From Microseira wollei NIES-4236 (GTDB lineage Bacteria > Cyanobacteriota > Cyanobacteriia > Cyanobacteriales > Aerosakkonemataceae): a DNA stretch of 64,000 bases. Below are positions 47,535-55,554 of this stretch, piece after piece. The notes under the pieces were generated by a model. The model was not told the origin of the DNA. It did no database searches and saw only the letters and a program-made list of their open reading frames with translations. Each line of letters opens with the position of its first letter. Positions within the stretch are counted from its first letter, which is position 1. The DNA is taken from contig NZ_BLAY01000007.1 of assembly GCF_020521235.1 (NCBI RefSeq), positions 27,002-91,001 of the forward strand. Reading direction: 5' to 3'. A program made the position numbers and the translations under genes.

Positions 47535-48695
47535 GTGGGTTTAATAAATAATTGGTCAGTTATTGCTGCCATTGCCGGATCTGTGGCTGTAACCACAAGC
47601 GCCGTTCCAGCCTTTGCTTTAACTTTGGAATACGAACGCGATATTGGTAGACCAGCTACTTTTCAAAACGGCGATTTTCCCGGAGTTCCAGGAACCCTTG
47701 CCGTTCCTCAAGGCATCGGCGTACAAGATTCAACCGGGCATATTTTTATCAGTAATGGTCGCGGGATTGACCGGGTTGATGTTTTCGATAGCCAAGGTAA
47801 TTATCTGAGAGCAATTGGCAGCACTGGCAAAGGGTCTGGACAATTCGATGAGCCAGCCGACATCAGATTCAATCCCCTTAATGGCAATATGTATGTGGGG
47901 GATGTGTTCAACAGTCGCATTAATGTGTTTGAGCCGAACGGCAACTATATTAAATCCTTTGGTCGCTTTAATGGGCCGATTGAAGGTCGTCAATTCTTCG
48001 GGCCAGGGGGAATGGATTTTGATGCGGCTGGCAATTTGTATGTGACTGATTTTAGTGGCGATTTTGTCAGGGTATTCAACCCCAATGGTGAACAAATCAG
48101 AACGATTGGCAATGCAGGCAGCGCCCTGGGACAATTTTCCGGGCCAGGAGGTTTGATTATCTCCGAAAATACGGGCAGAATTTATGTGAACGACCAGTAC
48201 AATGGTCGCGTTCAGGTATTAGATTCACAAGCGAACCCACTGTTTGCTTTTGGCACGACTGGTAACGCTCCCGGACAGTTTAAAGAACCTATCGGTATCG
48301 ATGTGGACGAGTTTGAGAATATCTATGTAGCAGACTCTCAAAACAGCCGCGTCCAAGTATTCGATAAAGACGGTAAACTCCTGACTATTTTTGGCGAGCC
48401 TACCCGTAATTCGGCTGGCGAAATTGTTCCACCTCCTGTACCTCCTGCTTTCGGTGGAACCACTCCCTATGGCACTCCCATCGACCTGACTCCGGGCAAG
48501 TTTAATTGGTCGGCTGGTTTACATTACGACAAGGATAAGGTTTATGTGGGCGATTTCTTTCAAGGTCGGGTTCAGGTATTAAAAGTAGACAGAGCTTCAG
48601 TACCAGAACCTTCTTCAGTATTGGGGTTAATGCTGTTAGGAATTGGCGTGACTGCTGGCAAGTTGAAAAAGAAACATCAGCAGCTTGTCAAATGA
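47535..48695 (+). CDS. scyF: ScyF, NHL-repeat beta-propeller protein
   Basis: The 386-residue protein starts at GTG 47535, eight bases after AGGAG, with a signal peptide (MGLINNWSVIAAIAGSVAV, probable cut after PAFA). At least five NHL blades are visible, for example GSGQFDEPADIRFNPLNGNM and GQFKEPIGIDVDEFENIYVA. The end is VPEPSSVLGLMLLGIGVTAG plus KLKKKHQQLVK, a PEP-CTERM-like signal. ScyF is a conserved part of scytonemin clusters, acting outside the cytoplasm; its reaction is not known. STRR words fill the gap upstream to the previous gene. Confidence 0.9.
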   Translation: MGLINNWSVIAAIAGSVAVTTSAVPAFALTLEYERDIGRPATFQNGDFPGVPGTLAVPQGIGVQDSTGHIFISNGRGIDRVDVFDSQGNYLRAIGSTGKGSGQFDEPADIRFNPLNGNMYVGDVFNSRINVFEPNGNYIKSFGRFNGPIEGRQFFGPGGMDFDAAGNLYVTDFSGDFVRVFNPNGEQIRTIGNAGSALGQFSGPGGLIISENTGRIYVNDQYNGRVQVLDSQANPLFAFGTTGNAPGQFKEPIGIDVDEFENIYVADSQNSRVQVFDKDGKLLTIFGEPTRNSAGEIVPPPVPPAFGGTTPYGTPIDLTPGKFNWSAGLHYDKDKVYVGDFFQGRVQVLKVDRASVPEPSSVLGLMLLGIGVTAGKLKKKHQQLVK

Positions 48696-48706
48696 CACCT
48701 TTGTTA

Positions 48707-48872
48707 AGCAAGGCAGAGCCTCGACAATCTAGTTCCCAGGCTGAGCCTGGGAAGCAGTTAGGTGGGCTGCTGCCTCCTGTTTCCAAGATTAAGCGAGGCA
48801 GAGCCTCGACAATCTAGTTCCCAGGCTGAGCCTGGGAACCAGTTAGGTGGGCTGCTGCCTCTGGTTTCCACA
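48707..48872 (+). repeat. Two tandem copies of an 85-bp palindromic repeat
   Basis: AGGCAGAGCCTCGACAATC begins at 48711 and again at 48796. Each unit contains the hairpin TTCCCAGGCTGAGCCTGGGAA and the pair GGTGGGCTGCTGCCTCC. Similar words occur at 32900-32980. It lies between scyF and the next gene. Confidence 0.8.
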
Positions 48873-48963
48873 GCAAAGGATTAAAAAACCAAAGAAAAGC
48901 GCGACGGTTGCAAACTTAAGTTTGTGTTGAATTTTTGTACTCAAAATAGGAGGCTATTTACTG

Positions 48964-50004
48964 ATGGCAACTAATGAATCTAGTGCTAACAACTTAGTTA
49001 CCGAGGGTAACAACAGCGGCGGCAATTCTTTTGCTGGTATGGGCGGGGGCAGTGGTAATAACAGTAACGATTTAACTAGCCTGCTGCGTCAATCGCCTTT
49101 TGGCCCTTTGTTCGATCTTCCTGGAGTTGACGGCCCAGAAGATATTTTCGGTAACCTGGGTTCTTCATCAGGTGGTAGCAATCCCTTTGCTGGCGGTGGT
49201 GGCTCCCCCATGATGGGTGGCGATTCACCCTATGGTGGCAATCCTTTCGCCGGTGACAATTTCTGGAATATCTTTGCAGGTGGCGTTAACCCTGCTAACC
49301 CTTCCAGTGGCGGAAATACATCGGGAAATAGTGGCGGAAATCCCTTCGCTGGCGGCGGAAATACTTCCGGAAATCCTGGCGGAAATCCCTTCGCTGGCGG
49401 CGGAAATACTTCCGGAAATCCTGGCGGAAATAGCGGCGGAAATACTTCCGGAAATCCTGGCGGAAATCCCTTCGCTGGCGGCGGAAATACTTCCGGAAAT
49501 AGCGGCGGAAATCCCTTTACTGGTGGCGGTAGTAACTCTTTAACTGCTAACAACGCAACTATCGGTAAAGACAACCAGGATCTCAGCAGTAATAATGCCA
49601 CCATCGGTAATGGAAATTGGCTGCTCGGAACTAACAATGCAACCGTTGGCAATGGTAATTGGAACTTTGGTAAGAACAACCAAGTGATTGGGAATGGCAA
49701 TTGGCTATTTACTGACAACAACACAGTTTTTGGGAATGGCAACTGGCTACTTGGTGCTAACAACCCAATTATCACTGCTGAGGATGTAATCAACAGCAGC
49801 CCAGAGGTTTTTGCGCCCAAAATAGTGAATAATATTCATAACTTGGTTGACTCGGTTTTGGGGCAATTCGGTAAAGATTTTGTTGGTTTAACGGGGAATT
49901 TTAGCCCAGGGGAGATGCAGACTTATAACCGACTGATTCTTTCAAAAGACTCCGCTAATAAAGGCAGCAATCCACCTGCGTCGCAGCCCAAGGATATTCC
50001 ATAA
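48964..50004 (+). CDS. Unrecognised Gly/Asn-rich repeat protein between scyF and eboA
   Basis: The 346-residue protein begins at ATG with AGGAGG ten bases upstream. It has no signal peptide or membrane segment. Residues about 110-190 are built from GGNTSGNPGGNPFAGG repeats, and about 195-265 from a second repeat of roughly 16 residues ending in IGNGNWLLG or VGNGNWNFG, which looks like a beta-solenoid or pentapeptide-type coil. The ends are less repetitive (SLLRQSPFGPLFDLPG near 40; a helical C-terminus with ITAEDVINSSPEVFAPKIV). I do not know a family. Position suggests a role in pigment assembly or sheath attachment, but this is inference. Confidence 0.8.
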   Translation: MATNESSANNLVTEGNNSGGNSFAGMGGGSGNNSNDLTSLLRQSPFGPLFDLPGVDGPEDIFGNLGSSSGGSNPFAGGGGSPMMGGDSPYGGNPFAGDNFWNIFAGGVNPANPSSGGNTSGNSGGNPFAGGGNTSGNPGGNPFAGGGNTSGNPGGNSGGNTSGNPGGNPFAGGGNTSGNSGGNPFTGGGSNSLTANNATIGKDNQDLSSNNATIGNGNWLLGTNNATVGNGNWNFGKNNQVIGNGNWLFTDNNTVFGNGNWLLGANNPIITAEDVINSSPEVFAPKIVNNIHNLVDSVLGQFGKDFVGLTGNFSPGEMQTYNRLILSKDSANKGSNPPASQPKDIP

Positions 50005-50079
50005 CCTACGTCAGCAGTATCGCTGGTGGTTTTAGGACTTGGGTATTTGTTGTGGTCGAGATGCAAAAAAAGGTTGGGA

Positions 50080-50206
50080 ATGGCTAATAGCTAATCGCTA
50101 ATTGCTAATGGCTAATAGTAAAAAAGTTTTCTGACCATAGCGCAGTTAACAAACAAGCTTGCCTGCCAGCAATTAGCAATTAGCAATTAGCAATTAGCAA
50201 TTACCA
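50080..50206. repeat. STRR heptamers abutting eboA
   Basis: CTAATAG/CTAATTG/CTAATGG units, a spacer of about 55 bases, then five AGCAATT units end two to three bases before the eboA ATG. The arms are inverted and could pair. No ribosome-binding site is left between the repeat and the start. Confidence 0.8.
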
Positions 50207-50208
50207 AT

Positions 50209-50946
50209 ATGCTTACTTCAATTCATGGAATTTCCGAACTTCTAAATAGCTGGCTTTCCCAGCAAGTGACTCAGGAAGGTTTCGCTTGGCTCAGTGAGAA
50301 ACAAAAGCAAATTTCTGCTGATGCCAATGTGCGTGTTTTCTTTGCGGCTTTTAGTGCAGTGCCTCGTTATACCGGCAAAGAAAAGCTTGAACTAACACAC
50401 TCGGATTTGCAAGCAGCAGATAGAATGCGAAGGGATTGGTATCCCGGTGATTGGAGCGTCGATCAAGCGGCTCGCACTTTGCTGGTACTTGCTTTGCCAC
50501 AGGAGGATATGCAGAAATATTTGCGATCGCTAGATCAAATCTTCTCCACTGCTGACGTAGGCGAGTTGGTCGCTCTGTATCAAAGTTTACCCTTATTACC
50601 CTATCCAGAACAGCTTCGCAAAAGAGCGGCGGAAGGCGTGCGAAGCAATATGACCAGTGTTTTCAATGCTGTGGCATTACGCAACCCTTATCCGGCAGAT
50701 TATTTTGACAACATTGCTTGGAATCAAATGATACTAAAAGCTTTGTTTGTCGGCAGTCCTCTGCATTCAATTCAAGGTTTCGATCGCCGTGCCAATCCAG
50801 AATTAGCGCGAATGCTAATCGATTATGTCCGCGAACGTTTGGCGGCGAAACGCTCAGTTTCTCCCGAACTTTGGCACGCTGTAGAGCAACTTGCGGATGC
50901 CGAATTATTAACCGAGATCCCCGACTTCTTAGCAATCAGGAATTAA
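50209..50946 (+). CDS. eboA: EboA-domain protein
   Basis: The 245-residue, mostly helical protein matches EboA in gene position and pattern (DWSVDQAARTLLVLALPQED, LLPYPEQLRKRAAEGVRSNM, NIAWNQMILKALFVGSPL). The biochemical role is unknown; the ebo set as a whole is required for export of the scytonemin precursor in Nostoc. No signal peptide or membrane segment is visible. The start has no Shine-Dalgarno sequence because STRR units reach it. EboB starts two bases after its stop. Confidence 0.82.
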   Translation: MLTSIHGISELLNSWLSQQVTQEGFAWLSEKQKQISADANVRVFFAAFSAVPRYTGKEKLELTHSDLQAADRMRRDWYPGDWSVDQAARTLLVLALPQEDMQKYLRSLDQIFSTADVGELVALYQSLPLLPYPEQLRKRAAEGVRSNMTSVFNAVALRNPYPADYFDNIAWNQMILKALFVGSPLHSIQGFDRRANPELARMLIDYVRERLAAKRSVSPELWHAVEQLADAELLTEIPDFLAIRN

Positions 50947-50948
50947 CC

Positions 50949-51872
50949 ATGTTTAGCAACAACATGAAATTTATCGATCCTCACATTCACATGACCTCTC
51001 GCACGACTTACGATTACTTGGTCATGAAAGAGTATGGCATTGTTGCGGTGATTGAGCCATCTTTTTGGTTAGGGCAACTTCGCACAAATGCTGGAAGTTT
51101 CAAAGATTACTTTAGCAGCATTGTCGGGTGGGAAAGGTTTCGATCTAGTCAATTTGGCATCCAACACTATTGCACGATTGGGTTAAATCCCAAAGAAGCC
51201 AATAATGAGGCATTGGCAGAAGAAGTGATGGAATTACTGCCGCTTTATGCTTGTAAAGAAGGAGTGGTGGCGATTGGTGAAATTGGCTACGACGATATGA
51301 CACCAACCGAGGATAAGTATTTCCGTTTACAGCTAGAATTAGCCAAAGAATTAGATACTTTGGTGTTAATTCATACGCCACATCGCAACAAAAAGGCGGG
51401 GACATCGCGCAGCATGGATGTGTGTATCGAACATGGTTTAGATCCGTCCCGCGTTATTATCGATCACAACAATGAGGAAACGGTTGAAGAGGTACTAAAT
51501 CGAGGTTTTTGGGCAGCTTTTACGATTTATCCTCAGACAAAAATGGGTAATGCCAGGATGGTGGAGATTGTAAGGCAATATGGGTGCGATCGCATTATCG
51601 TTGACAGCAGTGCAGATTGGGGAATCAGCGACCCTCTAGCCGTGCCTAAAACCGCCCAGTTGATGTTAGAAATGGGCATTCCAAAAGCACATGTACAAGC
51701 CGTTTGTTACGAAAATGCTCTAACAGCATATAGCCAAAGCGGTCAGATGAAAGAATCCGACTGGTTAGAAATAAATCCTGTTGACCAGCGCCAGCTTTAT
51801 AACGGAAATTCTGTGTTACGAGGACAGTCGCCACTGGTAGAATCTACCCGCGATTTTGCATTGATTGAATAG
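50949..51872 (+). CDS. eboB: EboB, TatD-type metal-dependent hydrolase
   Basis: I start at ATG 50949 (MFSNNMKFIDPHIHMT); the frame is open further upstream inside eboA but has no signal there. The 307-residue amidohydrolase-fold protein has the metal-binding pair HIH at residues 12-14, Glu in GEIGYDDM, His in LIHTPHRNKK, His in IIDHNNEE and Asp in IVDSSADWG. EboB is a conserved ebo component; its substrate is unknown. It sits two bases after eboA, so the two are translated as a pair. Confidence 0.88.
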   Translation: MFSNNMKFIDPHIHMTSRTTYDYLVMKEYGIVAVIEPSFWLGQLRTNAGSFKDYFSSIVGWERFRSSQFGIQHYCTIGLNPKEANNEALAEEVMELLPLYACKEGVVAIGEIGYDDMTPTEDKYFRLQLELAKELDTLVLIHTPHRNKKAGTSRSMDVCIEHGLDPSRVIIDHNNEETVEEVLNRGFWAAFTIYPQTKMGNARMVEIVRQYGCDRIIVDSSADWGISDPLAVPKTAQLMLEMGIPKAHVQAVCYENALTAYSQSGQMKESDWLEINPVDQRQLYNGNSVLRGQSPLVESTRDFALIE

Positions 51873-52027
51873 CTAATGGCTAATAGCTAATGGCTAATGG
51901 CTAATGGTTAATGGCTAATGGCTAATGGCTGGTTAATGGTCAAGAACAATTAGCTACCCTGGTTTGTTTTTTACTACATTTAAGAGCAATTAGCCATTAG
52001 CAATTAGCAATTAGCAATTAGCAAAAA
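51873..52027. repeat. STRR heptamers between eboB and eboC
   Basis: CTAATGG/CTAATAG units to about 51935, a spacer, then AGCCATT and AGCAATT units to 52022, just before the eboC ribosome site (AGGAGA). The two blocks are inverted relative to each other. Confidence 0.8.
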
Positions 52028-52039
52028 AGGAGACTTACA

Positions 52040-52957
52040 ATGAATTTTAACCGTTTGTGGCCTTATCTACAGCTAATGCGACCAGCCAATATCGTTACTG
52101 CTTGGGCAGATATTTTAATTGGCTTTGCAGCTTCGGGGGCGGTAGTTTCCCTAAATCAAGTGGTAGAAGGACAGGCAAATTCTGCCAATTTAGCGACACT
52201 TGCTTGGTTATTATTAGCAACCACGGGTCTTTACGGAGGCGGCGTCGTTTTTAACGATGTATTTGATGCCGAACTCGATGCAAAAGAGCGACCAGAAAGA
52301 CCTATTCCCAGCGGTCGGACATCTTACCAAAATGCCATCAAGCTGGGAGGGTTGCTGTTAGTTATTGGTGTAGTAGCAGCTTTACAAGTTTCGTTGTTAA
52401 GCGGAATTTTAGCTGCTAGCGTTGCTTTGGCTGCTTTGTTATACGATTCCTTGTGCAAGCACCATCCAATTTTTGGCCCAATTAACATGGGCATTTGTCG
52501 CGGTGGTAACTTATTAATCGGCGTTAGTGCCGTACCAGCAATGGTGCAAGAACGTTGGTTTTTGGCTTTAATTCCTATTGCATACATTGCTGCTATTACT
52601 GCGATTAGTAGGGGTGAAGTACATGGTGGAAAAACAAGTACGGGAGTGCTATCGCTGCTGCTGATTGGCGCAGTCATAGGCGGAATTTTGGCGCTGGGGA
52701 TGCTAGAAAAATATGAAATTATTGTGGCTTTACCGTTCGTTATTTTATTTGCTGGACGGGTGTTGCCTCCTTTTTTAAAAGCCGTCCGCGAACCAAGTTC
52801 AGAACAAATTCGCATGGCAGTTAAGGCGGGTGTATTGTCGCTGATTGTTTTGGATGCAACTGTTGCTGCTGGTTTCGCGAATTGGCCTTATGGATTGTTA
52901 GTTTTGAGTTTGTTGCCAATTTCAATAAAGTTGGCGCAAATGTTTGCTGTTACTTAA
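52040..52957 (+). CDS. eboC: EboC, UbiA-family membrane prenyltransferase
   Basis: The 305-residue protein has eight or nine membrane segments and the prenyl-diphosphate motif NDVFDAELDAKERPERPIPS near residues 72-90, with a second polar loop at YDSLCKHHP. UbiA enzymes attach isoprenoid chains in the membrane; in the ebo set the acceptor is unknown, but a lipid-linked carrier for export has been considered (inference). AGGAGA lies about nine bases upstream of the ATG. Confidence 0.9.
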   Translation: MNFNRLWPYLQLMRPANIVTAWADILIGFAASGAVVSLNQVVEGQANSANLATLAWLLLATTGLYGGGVVFNDVFDAELDAKERPERPIPSGRTSYQNAIKLGGLLLVIGVVAALQVSLLSGILAASVALAALLYDSLCKHHPIFGPINMGICRGGNLLIGVSAVPAMVQERWFLALIPIAYIAAITAISRGEVHGGKTSTGVLSLLLIGAVIGGILALGMLEKYEIIVALPFVILFAGRVLPPFLKAVREPSSEQIRMAVKAGVLSLIVLDATVAAGFANWPYGLLVLSLLPISIKLAQMFAVT

Positions 52958-52960
52958 AGA

Positions 52961-53188
52961 CGATCCCCCCTAACCCCCAATGCCTTGGGGGAAGCCTCTT
53001 TTGCTGCCATGATTGGTATATTAAACCGCGAAGACGCGATAGACGCTTTCTTCGGCGCACCCGTTGGGTAGGACGCGAAGGAAGAAAAAGGAAGAAGAAA
53101 GAAGAAGGAAGAAGTAAATAATCTTCTACTTGGAAGGGAGTAACTCTTCAAGAAAGCCCCCCAAGGCATTGGGGGTTGGGGGGGATCG
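52961..53188. repeat. Inverted repeat of about 30 bp enclosing a 56-bp dispersed repeat
   Basis: The left arm 52961-52991 (CGATCCCCCCTAACCCCCAA...) is complementary to the right arm 53157-53188 (...TTGGGGGGATCG) with very few changes. Between them lies a copy of the repeat seen at 7227 plus purine-rich sequence. The whole has a MITE-like look but no ORF. It fills the gap between eboC and tyrA. Confidence 0.75.
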
Positions 53189-53225
53189 CGATCGCTTGTC
53201 CTTACAATTAATTTGGGTGACTTCT

Positions 53226-54077
53226 ATGCAGCTTTTAGACAATGGGGTAAAAAGTTCTATTCCCGCGTTTACCGCCGATTCTTCATCTCTTACTAACGCA
53301 ACACCAAAAAACATTACCGTTATCGGTGGAAGCGGTAGAATGGGACAATTATTCGTGCAGCAATTATCGGCGGCTGGTCATAATGTTAGCATTCTCGGAA
53401 GCAAGGGCTGGGATGATGCCGATACATTACTGAGTCAGGCAGATTTAGTATTAGTTTCCGTTCCGATTGAACGAACGATTGATATTATCAAACTTGCGGC
53501 TAAATACCTGTCTCCAACTACAGCATTGGCTGATATTACCAGTATTAAAACTCAGCCATTACAAGCAATGCTTGAATATCACCAAGGGCCGGTAATTGGC
53601 TTGCATCCAATGTTTGGGCCAAAGGTAAAATCGTTTTCCGAACAAAAATTTGTCGTTTGTCCGGGCAGAAATGAAGAAACGTTTCAATGGTTATTAAACT
53701 GGATTAAAACTTTGGGAGGTAATATAATTGTATGTACGCCCGAAGAACATGACCGCCTCATGGTTTTTGTTCAAGCAACGCAGCATTTTTCTCGGTTTAG
53801 TTTGGGTGCGTTCGTCACAGAGGAACAAGTTGATTTAAACCGGAGTTTGTTGCTGTCAACTCCCAATTATCAACAAGAGATAGATATCGTCAAGGGTTTG
53901 TTTGCCCAAAATCCTCAGTTATGTGTCGAAATTATGCTGGCAACAGAAGAAAGATGTCAAGCGATCGCACACTTGGCAAGTACCTACAATCGCTTGGCGC
54001 AGCTAGTAGAACAAAAAGACCGCTCTGGTTTAATTCAAGAGTTTGAAAAAGCTAAAAGGTTTATTTCCAATTTTTGA
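53226..54077 (+). CDS. tyrA: Prephenate/arogenate dehydrogenase
   Basis: Started at ATG 53226 (GGTGA upstream); a longer frame opens in the repeat before it. The 283-residue protein has the NAD(P) site NITVIGGSGRMGQLFVQQL (about residue 28) and the substrate segment GLHPMFGPKVKSF. It turns prephenate into p-hydroxyphenylpyruvate, the second ScyA substrate, or arogenate into tyrosine. In the Nostoc cluster tyrA lies with scyA-F; here it is inserted between eboC and eboD. No chorismate mutase domain is present. Confidence 0.88.
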   Translation: MQLLDNGVKSSIPAFTADSSSLTNATPKNITVIGGSGRMGQLFVQQLSAAGHNVSILGSKGWDDADTLLSQADLVLVSVPIERTIDIIKLAAKYLSPTTALADITSIKTQPLQAMLEYHQGPVIGLHPMFGPKVKSFSEQKFVVCPGRNEETFQWLLNWIKTLGGNIIVCTPEEHDRLMVFVQATQHFSRFSLGAFVTEEQVDLNRSLLLSTPNYQQEIDIVKGLFAQNPQLCVEIMLATEERCQAIAHLASTYNRLAQLVEQKDRSGLIQEFEKAKRFISNF

Positions 54078-54111
54078 TTTTAAAAGCTTTAATTGAACAC
54101 GAGCCAAAATT

Positions 54112-55308
54112 ATGACTCTCAGCATTCAGCAAAAAACCACTTTCAATCTGCAACCTATCCACCAATCCGTTAGCGTTAATTTCCGTTATGACGTTCATTT
54201 TACCACGGGTTTGTTTCACTTAGATAATCCTTTGTTAGCGCAAGTAATTGCAGCAAATAAAGAAGCACTTCCGCGTCGTTGCATTGCCATTGTGGATGCA
54301 GGATTGTTGCGCCATCATCACAGATTGATAGAGGAAATTACAGCTTACGCGCAGAAATATCAAGATGTTATAACGCTGGTGGGAGAGGTGGCGATCTCTC
54401 CTGCTGGAGAAGCAGCTAAAAACGACCCCAAGCTGTTAGAAAAAATTCATTTAACTATCGAGCAAGCAGGATTGTGCCGTCATTCTTATGTGTTAGCAAT
54501 TGGAGGTGGAGCCGTATTAGATATGGTCGGATATGCAGCAGCAACCGCTCACCGAGGAATTCGATTAATCCGCATTCCTACAACTGTATTAGCACAAAAT
54601 GATTCGGGAGTCGGCGTGAAAAATGGCATCAATGCTTTTGGTAAAAAGAACTTTTTAGGCACATTTTCGCCGCCTTATGCTGTCTTAAACGATTTTAATT
54701 TTTTGACTACTTTGGATGACCGCGATTGGCGTTCTGGTGTAGCAGAAGCTATCAAAGTCGCGCTGATTAAAGAGCGGAAATTATTTGAGTTTATTCAAGC
54801 AAATGTGCGCGGGGTTACTTATCGAAATCCGCACATCATGCAACAGATAATCTATCGCTGCGCCCAGTTACACCTACAGCATATTGCCACAAGCGGCGAT
54901 CCGTTTGAAATGGGTTCATCACGTCCTTTAGATTTCGGTCATTGGGCGGCACATCGACTAGAATATTTAACAGACTACCGCCTGCGTCACGGTGAAGCAG
55001 TCGCCATCGGAATTGCGCTCGATAGCACCTATTCTTACCTAGCTGGATTACTTTCATGGCAGGATTGTCAGCAGATATTAAATACCCTAAAAGCATTAGG
55101 CTTTACCCTATACGTACCCGAAATGGGAGAGCAACATCAACCGGGAAATCCCCGTTGTTTATTCCAGGGGTTAACTGAATTTCGGGAACACTTGGGAGGA
55201 GAATTAACTTTGATGCTACTCCAACGCATTGGACAAGGAATTGAAGTTCACGAAGTCAACATTTTCTTGTACGTGCAAGCCATTTCTATTTTGCGCGAAT
55301 TGGCTTAA
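54112..55308 (+). CDS. eboD: EboD, sugar phosphate cyclase / 3-dehydroquinate synthase-like enzyme
   Basis: The 398-residue protein belongs to the dehydroquinate synthase superfamily: NAD site YVLAIGGGAVLDMVGYAAA (about residue 124), GVKNGINAFGKKNFLGTF, and metal ligands in WRSGVAEAIKVALI, DFGHWAAHRLE and YRLRHGEAVAIG. Because it lies between tyrA and eboE, it is best called EboD rather than housekeeping AroB. The cyclised sugar it makes is unknown, though it may contribute a carrier for the pathway (inference). It starts 34 bases after tyrA. Confidence 0.85.
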   Translation: MTLSIQQKTTFNLQPIHQSVSVNFRYDVHFTTGLFHLDNPLLAQVIAANKEALPRRCIAIVDAGLLRHHHRLIEEITAYAQKYQDVITLVGEVAISPAGEAAKNDPKLLEKIHLTIEQAGLCRHSYVLAIGGGAVLDMVGYAAATAHRGIRLIRIPTTVLAQNDSGVGVKNGINAFGKKNFLGTFSPPYAVLNDFNFLTTLDDRDWRSGVAEAIKVALIKERKLFEFIQANVRGVTYRNPHIMQQIIYRCAQLHLQHIATSGDPFEMGSSRPLDFGHWAAHRLEYLTDYRLRHGEAVAIGIALDSTYSYLAGLLSWQDCQQILNTLKALGFTLYVPEMGEQHQPGNPRCLFQGLTEFREHLGGELTLMLLQRIGQGIEVHEVNIFLYVQAISILRELA

Positions 55309-55365
55309 TTACCAGTTGCGTAGGGGCGGGTTTTACCAACCGTATGTAGCAATAATCGACAGTTG

Positions 55366-55486
55366 TTATATAGCGAATTGCAGCCATAAAAGGTACACCT
55401 TCGTTTGTGTAGCGGCAGCATTAATGCTGCCGCTACACAAACAAAGCCAGAAGGCTGTACTTCACTCATTTGCAATCGGCTGTAAA
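55366..55486. repeat. Dispersed palindromic element (copy f)
   Basis: Outer arms ATAGCGAATTGCA and TGCAATCGGCTGTA, inner core GCGGCAGCATTAATGCTGCC in perfect GTGTA/TACAC arms. It lies between eboD and eboE. Confidence 0.78.
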
Positions 55487-55554
55487 CCCGCCCCCTATCG
55501 CTTGTTAGCATACAGTTAACCAATTAGCAATTAGCAATTAGCAATTAGAATATT

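Noticed and set aside
49230..49820. Long minus-strand Pro/Phe-rich frame opposite the Gly/Asn-repeat gene
   Set aside because: It is the mirror of the repeats on the other strand; the plus-strand gene has the ribosome site and operon position.
54112..55308. Housekeeping AroB
   Set aside because: Gene order inside the ebo set and divergence of the protein favour EboD; a dehydroquinate synthase activity cannot be excluded from sequence alone.
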